A DNA stretch of 64,000 nucleotides from Dehalococcoidia bacterium (GTDB taxonomy: Bacteria > Chloroflexota > Dehalococcoidia > Lucifugimonadales > GCA-002694895). The position numbers and the translations under genes are program-made. The stretch covers positions 57,172 through 121,171 of the forward strand of contig JAPYRX010000003.1 of NCBI GenBank assembly GCA_029936815.1. Direction: 5' to 3'. The notes beneath the pieces were generated by a model. It was given only the letters and a program-made list of their open reading frames with translations, did not search any database and had not been told where the DNA came from. Shown in pieces: positions 29,077 to 38,875 of the stretch (position 1 is the stretch's first letter; the number at the start of each line of letters is the position of its first letter).

Positions 29077-29853
29077 ATGCTAGATATATATAAAAAAATA
29101 TTTTTAGAATTAGAAAATGAATGGGGATATGTGATTTTTCCTAATGATATTAAAGATGAAATCCCTTTAATATTACATTTTCATGGCAATGGTGGATATG
29201 TAAAAAATGGAAAATCAGACTGGTTAGATGAACCTAGAAAGCAAAAGTTTTTTAAACCTATTTTAGATTCAGGCTTTGCTATTGCAGGATGCCATGCTAC
29301 GGGTGATCATTGGGGTAGGGAATCAGCGTTAGAGAAAAATTATGAATTTTTTGATTTGTTGAAAAATATTGATAACTTAAATATTAATAACATAACTACA
29401 TGGGGATGTGGTTTGGGAGCATCTGCTGCATGGTTAACAAGTATTGGGAAATTAAATCCTTATGTTAATAATTTCATATCACAACAGGGAGTTTTGAATT
29501 TTGAAAGTATAATAAGAAGAGAGAAATTCAAAACACAACTTATAGAAGCTCATTCGCATAATACAAATTTGGATGTTGAAGATGCTTTGAAATTATTTGA
29601 TGTTATAAACCCTATAACGATTACAAAAAATGCAGCTAAAATTAGAAAAATACAATTTCCTAGAGCTTTATTTATCCATGGTGATTCGGATGAAAATGTT
29701 AATTATTTTGAAAACCCTGCAACTTTACACAAAATATTAACCGATACAAACACTTATTCAAAATTGAACCCACTTGAAGGAGTAGGTCATGCTACGTACG
29801 AACATGGAGATGATTTAGGAGCTCTAATTGTTGAATTTTTAAAAAAGGGTTGA
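29077..29853 (+). CDS. Alpha/beta-hydrolase-fold protein with atypical nucleophile elbow
   Basis: LILHFHGNGGYV, TWGCGLGASAAW, FIHGDSDENVNYF, GVGHATYEHG. Confidence 0.7.
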   Translation: MLDIYKKIFLELENEWGYVIFPNDIKDEIPLILHFHGNGGYVKNGKSDWLDEPRKQKFFKPILDSGFAIAGCHATGDHWGRESALEKNYEFFDLLKNIDNLNINNITTWGCGLGASAAWLTSIGKLNPYVNNFISQQGVLNFESIIRREKFKTQLIEAHSHNTNLDVEDALKLFDVINPITITKNAAKIRKIQFPRALFIHGDSDENVNYFENPATLHKILTDTNTYSKLNPLEGVGHATYEHGDDLGALIVEFLKKG

Positions 29854-29863
29854 TAGTAAAAAT

Positions 29864-30538
29864 TTACCAAGGTATAGTTTCACCTTTATAATTAACAAAA
29901 GAACCGGAATTATCCTTGGAAGCATGAGATATAACTTCAATTATTCCTTTTGCAGATTGTTCTACAGTAATATCAGCATTATCTCCTCCCATGTCTGTTT
30001 GAACCCAACCAGGGTGAACTAAAAGAATTATTGAATTTTGTCTTTTGAATTCCATATGTAAATTTCGACCAGCCATATTAACCGCTGCTTTACTTATTCT
30101 GTATGACAGGTCTCCTGACGTTGTTTTTAAAATCGAACCCATGCCGGATGTAATGATTGCAATTTTTGCATTTGCGAGAGAAGATTTTAAAGTTTTAAGT
30201 AATATTGTAGGTCCTATAGCATTTGTATTAATTGTATCTATCATCACAGTTTGTTTAGGTATTTCAATTAATCCTCTCTCTCCTCTTGCTCCAGCATTAT
30301 TTATTAGTATATCTATTTTTGAATTGGTTGTGATTTTTATTTCTTTACAGAAACTATCTATTGATTCTTCGTTAGATATATCTAACGGCAAAATGTTTTC
30401 CATTCCTATTTCTTCTTGTAAAGTCGTTGAGGATAATGGATTTCTAGACGTTCCAATGACGTTCCAATTTAAATTTTTATACTCTTTTGCTAATTCGAGC
30501 CCGATACCTCTATTGGCACCTGTTATTACTATATTCAT
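29864..30538 (-). CDS. SDR-family oxidoreductase
   Basis: VITGANRGIGLELA, INNAGARGERG, YRISKAAVNM, HPGWVQTDMGG. Confidence 0.9.
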   Translation of the reverse strand: MNIVITGANRGIGLELAKEYKNLNWNVIGTSRNPLSSTTLQEEIGMENILPLDISNEESIDSFCKEIKITTNSKIDILINNAGARGERGLIEIPKQTVMIDTINTNAIGPTILLKTLKSSLANAKIAIITSGMGSILKTTSGDLSYRISKAAVNMAGRNLHMEFKRQNSIILLVHPGWVQTDMGGDNADITVEQSAKGIIEVISHASKDNSGSFVNYKGETIPW

Positions 30539-30582
30539 AATTATTGTTATAATTTAATAATTAGTATTATATATAAATTTTA

Positions 30583-31017
30583 ATGAAAGATAAAAACACA
30601 ATATTATTTATTTGTACAGGAAATAGTTGCCGATCACAAATGGCTGAAGGGTTTATGAGAAAATATATTAAAAAAGATTTTCACATACTTAGTGCTGGAT
30701 TGAAACCTTCCAAAGTTAATCCTCTGGCAGTAAAAGTAATGAATGAAAATGGTATAGATATATCATTTCATAAATCTAATCATGTTAAAGAATATATTCA
30801 TATTAACCATGAATACGTAATTACAGTATGCGATAATGCTAAAGAAACTTGTCCGGGAGAATTAAAAGGAAATAATCATATTCATTGGAGCGTCCCTGAC
30901 CCTTACATTGATGATAAGAACAATGATGCTCATTTACCGAGGTATAGATCAGCAAGAGATTTATTAGAATTTAATATTAAAGATTTAGCTCAAAAAATTA
31001 ACCAAGGAGAACAATAA
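30583..31017 (+). CDS. arsC: Arsenate reductase ArsC (low-MW protein tyrosine phosphatase family)
   Basis: LFICTGNSCRSQMAEGF, VCDNAKETCP, DPYIDD. Confidence 0.88.
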   Translation: MKDKNTILFICTGNSCRSQMAEGFMRKYIKKDFHILSAGLKPSKVNPLAVKVMNENGIDISFHKSNHVKEYIHINHEYVITVCDNAKETCPGELKGNNHIHWSVPDPYIDDKNNDAHLPRYRSARDLLEFNIKDLAQKINQGEQ

Positions 31018-32009
31018 TGCCAGATTTACATGGAGATGAATTACATCCAAGTTATATAGGAATGCCTACATATCTAGGCTCCCCATTTGCAGTTGATGCC
31101 AAAGAACTAAAATCTATGAAACCTGATATAGCCATTTTAGGCGCGCCTGTTGATATGGGTGTTGGGAACAGACCTGGCGCTAGATTTGGACCTAGAGCAA
31201 TAAGACAAGCTGATTACTGGCCAAAACCTGGTAAAGCCGCAAATTTATATCATTTAAATCTTGAAGTTTTTCCTCTGAACGAATTGAATGTTGTTGATTT
31301 TGGAGATGCAAATTGCCCACCTATGTCTTTGGAAAAATCTCATGAAGCTGTTGAAAATAAAGTTACTGAAGCTTTAGATGCAGGAGCTATCCCAATTGTT
31401 TTAGGAGGAGATCATTCTATAACTTGGCCTAGCGCTACCGCTGTTGCCAAGAAGTATGGATACGGTAAAGTTGGAATGGTTCACTTTGATGCTCATGCAG
31501 ATACCAGAGATAGTTCTTATGGAGATGTGTTAATAGGGCATGGAAGTCCAATGAGAAGATTGATAGATAGTGGAGCAATTCCCGGGAAAAATTTTATTCA
31601 AATTGGATTAAGAGGCCCTTGGCCTGGACCAGTAGATTTAGAATGGATGAAAAAACAAGAAATCAGATGGCATTTAATGACTGAAATTGAAGAAAAAGGA
31701 TTTGACAAAGTTCTTGAGATGGCTGTAAGTGAAGCATTAGATGGGCCAGACCTATTATATGTATCTGTAGATGTAGACGTTATGGATCCAGCTTACGCCC
31801 CAGGAACAGGAACTCCTGAACCTGGAGGTATTTCTTCTTTGGAATTAATCCGAGCTATAAGAAAAATAGTATTGAACAAAGGAATGGTAGGAATGGATGT
31901 CGTTGAAGTTTCACCAATTTATGATCAACCCGGAGATATAACAGCACAGGCTGCACATAGATGTATATATGAGGCAATTAGTGCATTAGCGAAGAAAAAA
32001 AGTATGTAG
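31017..32009 (+). CDS. speB: Agmatinase/ureohydrolase
   Basis: GARFGPRAIR, GGDHSITWP, HFDAHADTRD, SVDVDVMDPAYAPGTGTPEPGG. Confidence 0.92.
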   Translation: MPDLHGDELHPSYIGMPTYLGSPFAVDAKELKSMKPDIAILGAPVDMGVGNRPGARFGPRAIRQADYWPKPGKAANLYHLNLEVFPLNELNVVDFGDANCPPMSLEKSHEAVENKVTEALDAGAIPIVLGGDHSITWPSATAVAKKYGYGKVGMVHFDAHADTRDSSYGDVLIGHGSPMRRLIDSGAIPGKNFIQIGLRGPWPGPVDLEWMKKQEIRWHLMTEIEEKGFDKVLEMAVSEALDGPDLLYVSVDVDVMDPAYAPGTGTPEPGGISSLELIRAIRKIVLNKGMVGMDVVEVSPIYDQPGDITAQAAHRCIYEAISALAKKKSM

Positions 32010-32011
32010 GG

Positions 32012-33253
32012 ATGAAATATGGTAAGCAAATAAATTCTATATTTAACACAATTGATGATGGCTACTTAATTGACTTGATTTGTGATTTTTCAAGTATTAA
32101 AAGTGTATGGGATCCGGAAAATGGATTCAATGAATTAAAAGCAGCTCAATGGTTTGAAAATCAAGCTGAGATTTTCGGATTGAAACATGATTTATATTTG
32201 GTTAATGAAATGAGACCAAATGTAATAATTGAATTACCTGGCTCCTTAAATAATAAAAATTCTAAAACCTTATTATTAGAAGGACATACAGATGTTGTTA
32301 CAGAAGGTGATACATCATTATGGTCATCTGACCCTTTTTCTCCAACCATTATTGATGACAGAATCATAGGCCGTGGTGTAAATGATATGAAATCCGGCTT
32401 GATGTGTGCTTTATATGCAATGTATTTGATTAAAGAATCAAATTTAAAACTAAATGGGAACCTATTATGTGCTGCATTATGTGATGAAGAAGGAGAAATG
32501 ATTGGAGTGAAAAATTTTATTAAAACCAAATATGCAAAAAATTTAACTTCTGTTATTGTTTGCGAACCTGAAGAGAACAGGATTTGTATTGAACAAAAAG
32601 GTGTAGCCTGGGTGAAAATAAAAGTAAAAGGCGAAATGTCTCATGGTGCTATGCCATATGCAGGTCAAAACTCTTCTTATCCGATGGCAAATATTCTTAT
32701 AGAATTAGAAAAACTAAACGACAAATATAAAGAATTTAATTCGAAATATTTAGGCACTCCATCAGTAACTCCAACAATAATACAATCTCCTTCTATTCAA
32801 AATGGTGTTCCGCAAAATAATGTTATGCCTGGAGATTCTGAAATGGTACTAGATGTACGATTAATACCTGAACTAAATGTAAGTGATTTTAAAAAATCAC
32901 TTGATCTTATTATTAAAGATGTAATTGACAAATTTAGTATAGAAATAAATTACGAATTTATAGATTCTAGACCTCCGGTAAAGGTAGATAAAAATACTGA
33001 TATAGTGCAAATAATGAAAAATGCATATGAATATGTTTCTGGTAAACCAGCTATTTTTGCCGGAGTTCCAGGCTCTACAGATGGGACTATAATATCTGAT
33101 AAATTAAAAATCCCAGTAGTTGTTTGTGGACCAGGATCTGTTACTGCCCCTCATCAAATTGATGAATATATAGATATCTTTGAAATTAAAGAAAGTATTA
33201 GAATTTATATAACTTCGATAATTAATTATTTAGGGATTTCAGATGATAATTAA
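32012..33253 (+). CDS. M20-family ArgE/DapE-type deacylase
   Basis: LLLEGHTDVV, IIGRGVNDMKSGL, LCDEEGEMIGV, GSTDGTI. Confidence 0.9.
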   Translation: MKYGKQINSIFNTIDDGYLIDLICDFSSIKSVWDPENGFNELKAAQWFENQAEIFGLKHDLYLVNEMRPNVIIELPGSLNNKNSKTLLLEGHTDVVTEGDTSLWSSDPFSPTIIDDRIIGRGVNDMKSGLMCALYAMYLIKESNLKLNGNLLCAALCDEEGEMIGVKNFIKTKYAKNLTSVIVCEPEENRICIEQKGVAWVKIKVKGEMSHGAMPYAGQNSSYPMANILIELEKLNDKYKEFNSKYLGTPSVTPTIIQSPSIQNGVPQNNVMPGDSEMVLDVRLIPELNVSDFKKSLDLIIKDVIDKFSIEINYEFIDSRPPVKVDKNTDIVQIMKNAYEYVSGKPAIFAGVPGSTDGTIISDKLKIPVVVCGPGSVTAPHQIDEYIDIFEIKESIRIYITSIINYLGISDDN

Positions 33254-33554
33254 GAAAATAAACATAATAATCATCATGATTTTTTTAACTCTTTCATGTT
33301 CATCTGGTGTGAATAATGATTCATATCCAGAACAAGAAACAAGTGAAATGTATAGTTTATGTTTGAAAACTTTTAGATATGGGTACTGTAAATGTTATGT
33401 GGATAATTGGAAGAAAAATATTTCATATGACAAATATTTAGTATTAAAACCTCAAATTGATTCAGGAAAAATAGATGACCCAGAAATAAATGAATTGTTA
33501 GAAAATCTCCATCAACAATGCGAACGATTACCTACATCAAAAGAAGGATTTTAA
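33243..33554 (+). CDS. Small putative lipoprotein
   Basis: Signal peptide with lipobox IFLTLSCSSG; overlaps upstream gene. Confidence 0.6.
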   Translation: MIIKKINIIIIMIFLTLSCSSGVNNDSYPEQETSEMYSLCLKTFRYGYCKCYVDNWKKNISYDKYLVLKPQIDSGKIDDPEINELLENLHQQCERLPTSKEGF

Positions 33555-33574
33555 TTTAAAATTATTACATTTCA

Positions 33575-34105
33575 ATGAACTTTTTAACTAATGAAGAAAT
33601 ACTTATTTTATTTATACGTACCATTGGTTCATTACCTGTTCTTGTCTTTCCTTTTTTAGGAAGTATATTTGCAATTTTAATTGATTTATCTGACCTTTTT
33701 ATGATGGATTTTCTCCAATTGGGAGGAGTGTCAGACTATCAGAAGTTAGATAAATTTGCTGATGTATTTTATATGACTTTATTCTTGATTGTATCTTTTC
33801 GTTGGAATTCATACGAGAAATTTATTTCTATTTATTTATTCTTATTTAGAATTATTGGATTAGTATTATTTTTTCTATTTAACGAAAGATTTATTTTAGT
33901 TTTATTTCCAAATGTTTTTGAATTTTGGTTTGTTCTAATCTCAGGACATAAATATTTCTTTAATTATATAATTTCACGAAAAACTATTATAAAATTATTA
34001 TTTATATCAATAATTTTTAAATTACCACATGAAATTTTTATTCATTATATAAAAACTTTGGATAAATATACTGTAACTGAATTTTTACAAATTTTTTTCA
34101 AGTGA
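33575..34105 (+). CDS. Integral membrane protein resembling CDP-alcohol phosphatidyltransferase (degenerate motif)
   Basis: DLSD...YQKLDKFAD resembles part of D-x2-DG-x2-AR-x8-G-x3-D-x3-D; several TM. Confidence 0.4.
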   Translation: MNFLTNEEILILFIRTIGSLPVLVFPFLGSIFAILIDLSDLFMMDFLQLGGVSDYQKLDKFADVFYMTLFLIVSFRWNSYEKFISIYLFLFRIIGLVLFFLFNERFILVLFPNVFEFWFVLISGHKYFFNYIISRKTIIKLLFISIIFKLPHEIFIHYIKTLDKYTVTEFLQIFFK

Positions 34106-34112
34106 GAATAAT

Positions 34113-34397
34113 ATGATACGAAACGCAACTTCCGAACTACTAATTGATAATAATGACGGTAGAATTATGAAATAGTTTTTCCTACCTAATCAATCCACTT
34201 GTGTTCATAAACATAATTACGACTATGTTGTAGTTCCTTGTAAATCAGGCCAATTAAAAATTGTTTCTAATAATGTAACTACTATTTCAGACATGGTTAT
34301 TCATGAACCTTATCACCGAAAAAAAGGCTTAATTCACGAAGTTATATACGAAGGATCATCATCGACGGAATTCATAGAAATTGAAATAAAATCTTAA
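34113..34397 (+). pseudogene. Cupin-like gene interrupted by one in-frame TAG (34173..34175)
   Basis: MIRNATSELLIDNNDGRIMK*FFLPNQSTCVHKHNYDYVVVPCKSGQLKIV...IHEPYHRKKGLIHEVIYEGSSSTEFIEIEIKS. Confidence 0.75.
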
Positions 34398-34467
34398 CTA
34401 CCTGTATTTATTTTTCTTAACCTATATAATGAATTCTAAGCTAAGAATTACTTTTATAGGTAGAATT

Positions 34468-35538
34468 ATGAGAGCACGAGATTTAATAACTTTTAACGGT
34501 ACCCCTGGAAAATTTAACTCTATTACTGATATTGATGATATTGAAGTAGGTCATTCTACTATTATTAAAGGTCATAATAAATTGATAGTTGGAGAAGGAC
34601 CAATCAGAACTGGAGTTACAATTATTTTTCCTCGAGGTAAAGCAAATTTTAACACTCCCGTTTTTGCGGCTTATGACGTTCTCAACGGTAATGGTGAAAT
34701 GACTGGGACAACCTGGGTTGAAGAATCTGGCTTTTTAGAAACTCCTATAGGAATAACTAACACACACAGTGTAGGAATTGTAAGAGATTCATTAATAAAA
34801 TGGATTACAAATTATTCAACTTCTTCAAATATTCCAAGATTTAGTTTGCCTGTGATTGCTGAAACCTATGATGGTGTACTTAATGATATTAATGGACACC
34901 ATATATCTGAAGAACATGTGTTGGAAGCTATAAATAACTCTAAACAATTCCCTGTTGAAGAGGGCAATATCGGAGGTGGAACTGGAATGATATGTCATCA
35001 ATTTAAAGGTGGAATTGGTACTTCATCGCGAACTGTAAATATTAATGGTAATTCTTATAGTGTTGGCACTTTGGTTCAAGCTAATTATGGAATACGTAAA
35101 CGATTAACTATTAATGGACTTAACATCGGAAATCAATTGTCGTACAACCTTCCCGAAATTCAAGATGATTATACACCTGGAAATGGCTCGATTATTGTTA
35201 TAGTCGCAACTAATGCTCCATTATTACCTAATCAACTTAAAAGATTGGCAAGAAGGCCAAGCTTGGGAATTGGTAATGTGGGAGGGATTGGATCCAATGG
35301 TTCTGGCGATATATTCCTTGCTTTTTCTACGGCTAATATAAATGCATTTAATAGAAAAGAAAATACTTCAATTGAAATGTTAAGCAATGACATGATTGAT
35401 CCTTTATTACAATCTGTTGTTGAAAGTACTGAAGAATCAATCATCAATGCATTATTCGCAGCCAAAACCATGATTGGAATTAATGATAATAAGGTTTATG
35501 AATTACCTTTAGGCAAATTAAAAACAATTTTAAATTAA
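34468..35538 (+). CDS. P1-family aminopeptidase/DmpA-like; start likely 34468 rather than 34429
   Basis: TDIDDIEVGHSTI, GEMTGTTWVEESGFLETPIGITNTHSVG, GGGTGMICHQFKGGIGTSSR. Confidence 0.92.
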   Translation: MRARDLITFNGTPGKFNSITDIDDIEVGHSTIIKGHNKLIVGEGPIRTGVTIIFPRGKANFNTPVFAAYDVLNGNGEMTGTTWVEESGFLETPIGITNTHSVGIVRDSLIKWITNYSTSSNIPRFSLPVIAETYDGVLNDINGHHISEEHVLEAINNSKQFPVEEGNIGGGTGMICHQFKGGIGTSSRTVNINGNSYSVGTLVQANYGIRKRLTINGLNIGNQLSYNLPEIQDDYTPGNGSIIVIVATNAPLLPNQLKRLARRPSLGIGNVGGIGSNGSGDIFLAFSTANINAFNRKENTSIEMLSNDMIDPLLQSVVESTEESIINALFAAKTMIGINDNKVYELPLGKLKTILN

Positions 35539-35539
35539 T

Positions 35540-36169
35540 TTATTTGATGTTTTTAATTAAATAAATACTTGGAATAGAAAGTATAGTAATAAACTCTTTT
35601 ATTAAGATGTTACTAAATATAATTGAAATCAATACATTTGATGGAACATCTCCATAAAAAGCTATTAAACAAAACAGTATACTATCTAGAATTAAAGCAA
35701 ATGTATTGCTAACTAAAATTCTTCCCCATAATAACTTTTCTTTAAATTTTCGTACCCAAAACGAATAAATTTCTGTGTCTAAAAATTCGGAAAATAATTC
35801 AGCTGTAATTGAAGCTGCTACTAATCTCCAAATCGGACTTAAAACTACAGAAAATTCTGCCTGCTTGCCAACTTCTAAATCTGAAGGTAATATTCCTATA
35901 ATAAAAAAGAAAAATGCCATAATCAAATTTAATAGAGCTGATTGAATAATTACCAATTGAGATGTTTTTTTATTTGTTAGCTTATGTATTAAATCTCTTA
36001 CCGTAAATGTAAATGGATATAAAAATGTACCTCCATCTATACTGAAAGATAATACCTTGATTATCTTCAGAGAGCCAATATCTGAAAATATTTGTAGAGC
36101 AAGATAACTGCTTATCAAAATTAATGTTAAATTTGTTGATTTACTATTTGTCGATTTACTCTTGATCAT
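35540..36169 (-). CDS. VUT/YhhQ family protein (putative queuosine precursor transporter)
   Basis: FTFTVRDLIHKLTNKK, WRLVAASITAELFSEFLDTEIYSFW. Confidence 0.8.
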   Translation of the reverse strand: MIKSKSTNSKSTNLTLILISSYLALQIFSDIGSLKIIKVLSFSIDGGTFLYPFTFTVRDLIHKLTNKKTSQLVIIQSALLNLIMAFFFFIIGILPSDLEVGKQAEFSVVLSPIWRLVAASITAELFSEFLDTEIYSFWVRKFKEKLLWGRILVSNTFALILDSILFCLIAFYGDVPSNVLISIIFSNILIKEFITILSIPSIYLIKNIK

Positions 36170-36254
36170 AATAATAATATTTTTTTCAATTTGATATATT
36201 GTATTCTAATTATTATTATATTTAAATTATTTAAAAGTAATATTCAAATTAACT

Positions 36255-37247
36255 ATGAAAGCTGTTGTATTAGAAAAACATGGAGATTTAAATTCTTTAT
36301 TGATTAAGAACATTCCTGATCCTATTTGCAAGGAAAATGAAGTTGTTGTTGAAATTAAAGCTTGCAGCATTAATCATCTTGATATATTTGTAAGAAAAGG
36401 AATGCCTGGGCATCCTATAAATCTTCCGATTATCCCAGGAGGTGATGCAAGCGGTAAAGTTATTGAAGTTGGTAGCAATATATCCACTGATTGGATAGGT
36501 GAAAAAGTATTAATTGATCCCAATATTAAATTACCTAGTGGAAGAATTGGAATTATGGGCGAGGACGCAGACGGAGTTCTTTGTGAAAAAATATCTGTTG
36601 ATCCTTCTAGGCTTATCAAATTACATGAGAATATGGATTATTACAAAGCTGCTTGCCTTCCAATCGCTTATGGCGCGGCATGGAGAATGTTAATAACAAA
36701 TGGCAGAATACAACCAGGTGAACAGATTTTAGTTTTGGGTGCTTCTGGAGGAGTTGGAAATGCATGCGTTCAAATTGCTCGAATGTTTGATTGTTTTGTA
36801 ATCGCAGGAACTAGTTCTGATGAAAAAGCACAGAAATTAATGGAATTAGGAGCTGATGTGGTTATAAATTATTCTACAGAACCTGATTTTCATAGAACTG
36901 TTAGATCCATGACAGGAGATGGCGTTGATGTTGCTGTAAATTATACCGGCGGGGATTCATGGATTAAAACTCTAAAATGTATGAAAACAAATGGAAGAAT
37001 ATTAACTTGTGGAGCTACAGCAGGTTTTGATCCTAAAACTGATATAAGGTTTATTTGGAGAAAAGAATTACAAATATTAGGTTCAAATAGTTGGACCAAA
37101 CATGATATAGAATCTTTGGTAATTGCAGTCAATGATGGAATTATAAATCCAATTATCCACGAAATCATTCCATTTCAAGATATTTCGAGAGCACATCAAA
37201 TTATAGAAAGTAGAAATTTTTTTGGTAAAATAGTAATTTCGTTTTAG
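36255..37247 (+). CDS. Zinc-binding alcohol dehydrogenase/quinone oxidoreductase (MDR)
   Basis: MKAVVLEKHGD, CSINHLDIFVRKG, VLGASGGVGNACVQIAR. Confidence 0.9.
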   Translation: MKAVVLEKHGDLNSLLIKNIPDPICKENEVVVEIKACSINHLDIFVRKGMPGHPINLPIIPGGDASGKVIEVGSNISTDWIGEKVLIDPNIKLPSGRIGIMGEDADGVLCEKISVDPSRLIKLHENMDYYKAACLPIAYGAAWRMLITNGRIQPGEQILVLGASGGVGNACVQIARMFDCFVIAGTSSDEKAQKLMELGADVVINYSTEPDFHRTVRSMTGDGVDVAVNYTGGDSWIKTLKCMKTNGRILTCGATAGFDPKTDIRFIWRKELQILGSNSWTKHDIESLVIAVNDGIINPIIHEIIPFQDISRAHQIIESRNFFGKIVISF

Positions 37248-37255
37248 GATTCGTA

Positions 37256-37708
37256 TTGTTTAAAATAGCTGACATTTTTACCGGAAGGTACACTTTAATT
37301 AGATACATTTCCAAACTTCATTTATTTATCCTTACAAACTTCAAAAATAAATATTTAAACGAATTAATAGGAATACCAGTTTTAATCTTAATTACGATTG
37401 GGCGAAAATCTAATAAAAAAAGATATGCTCCATTAGTATATTTTCAAATTGATGATTCTTTATTAATTGTTGCTTCAAATGGTGGCAATCCAAAAAATCC
37501 TAATTGGTATCAAAATTTAATTTCACAAGAAACAGTTCATATTAATATTAATGGTAAAGTAAATGAATGTAATTATTCAATAATTGAAAATAAATTGAGA
37601 GATTATTTTTGGACTGAAATATTGAAAATATATCCTAAATATAATGAATATCAAAATCTATCTGGCCGAACCATTCCTATTGTCAAATTAAAGCAAATTA
37701 TTGTCTGA
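37256..37708 (+). CDS. Deazaflavin (F420)-dependent nitroreductase family (Ddn-like)
   Basis: LILITIGRKSNKKRYAPLVYFQIDDSLLIVASNGGNPKNPNWYQNLI. Confidence 0.85.
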   Translation: MFKIADIFTGRYTLIRYISKLHLFILTNFKNKYLNELIGIPVLILITIGRKSNKKRYAPLVYFQIDDSLLIVASNGGNPKNPNWYQNLISQETVHININGKVNECNYSIIENKLRDYFWTEILKIYPKYNEYQNLSGRTIPIVKLKQIIV

Positions 37709-38866
37709 ATATATTAAATCCATTAATTCCTTTTTATAGTTATGATAACCAAATGGAATCAACTGTGAAAACATAGAAAATACAAAATTATTTTTTTGGT
37801 CTATCCACATTATTGTATTTGATGATCCTGCCCAACTAAGAATTTTTTCTGGAGATTTAAATGACATTAATTTAGGATTTTCAATAATTGAAAATCCTGC
37901 AGTAAAACCTATTCCTGGGCCAGCGTATGTGAAATCATAAAAATTTAATCCGTCAGATAAATAGCTTAAATCGGTACCTATTTGATTTGTTTTTATCATA
38001 TCTACAAGTTTTGTATTTAATATAGTCATGTTTGGATTAAGTATGAAATTACAAAACTTATGGTAATCCTCAGGAGTAGAAATTAATCCACCACCTCCAG
38101 ATTTGAATTTGTTCTCATATTTAATAATATTTGAATCTTTAATAATTTTAAAACCTGTGGGAATGGTTAATTTGAATGTAGGAAATAAATTATTTAAATC
38201 TTTTTTTGCAAAATGTGTGTTGTTCATTTCTAAAAGATCAAATAATTCTTCTTTAAAAATAATATTTAAAGGTTTGTTACATATTTTTTCTAAAAGTACT
38301 CCAAGTACATCTGATGACATTCCGTAATTCCACCTAGTACCCGGATGATACGCTAGAGGTAATGATGAAATATTATTTATGAACTCATCAGATGTCATAT
38401 TTGGATTTTGAATTCGAGCTAAAATTTCAACTTTTCTATATTCCTCATCAGCTTCAGTATTTCCTCTTAATATACTTTGATTCGATTTCCTGAATCCATA
38501 GGTTATTCCTGATGTATGTGTTAATAAATGATGGAAAGTTATATCTTTATTACTGTTTTCAAGATCACCATTTTTTAAAACTTTTTGATTCGAAAAATTA
38601 GATATGAAATTTTGTATGGGTTCATTTACATCTATATTAAATTTATTAAGAATTATTAATGCAACTAAAGATGTAATCGGTTTTGTTAATGATTGTATTT
38701 TATATAAATTATTATCATTATATTCATTTGAATTTTTTTCTTTCATTTCTGAAAAAATCATATTATTATTTTGAGATATATTGATTTTAGCAAAAGGTAA
38801 TTTGTTGTTTCGTATTGAGTCTTCGAGCCATTTGATTAAATTGGAATGTGTATGAGTAGAGATCAT
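37688..38866 (-). CDS. Serine hydrolase, beta-lactamase class C family
   Basis: IQSLTKPITSL (SxxK), HLLTHTSGITYG, WNYGMSSDVLG. Confidence 0.9.
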   Translation of the reverse strand: MISTHTHSNLIKWLEDSIRNNKLPFAKINISQNNNMIFSEMKEKNSNEYNDNNLYKIQSLTKPITSLVALIILNKFNIDVNEPIQNFISNFSNQKVLKNGDLENSNKDITFHHLLTHTSGITYGFRKSNQSILRGNTEADEEYRKVEILARIQNPNMTSDEFINNISSLPLAYHPGTRWNYGMSSDVLGVLLEKICNKPLNIIFKEELFDLLEMNNTHFAKKDLNNLFPTFKLTIPTGFKIIKDSNIIKYENKFKSGGGGLISTPEDYHKFCNFILNPNMTILNTKLVDMIKTNQIGTDLSYLSDGLNFYDFTYAGPGIGFTAGFSIIENPKLMSFKSPEKILSWAGSSNTIMWIDQKNNFVFSMFSQLIPFGYHNYKKELMDLIYSDNNLL

Positions 38867-38875
38867 TGATTTTGT

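Noticed and set aside
27506-34397. TAG reassigned genome-wide as a sense codon
   Set aside because: Several intact genes here end with TAG (agmatinase ...KKKSM-TAG at 32009, MFS at 48714, MDR dehydrogenase at 37247), so TAG is a normal stop.
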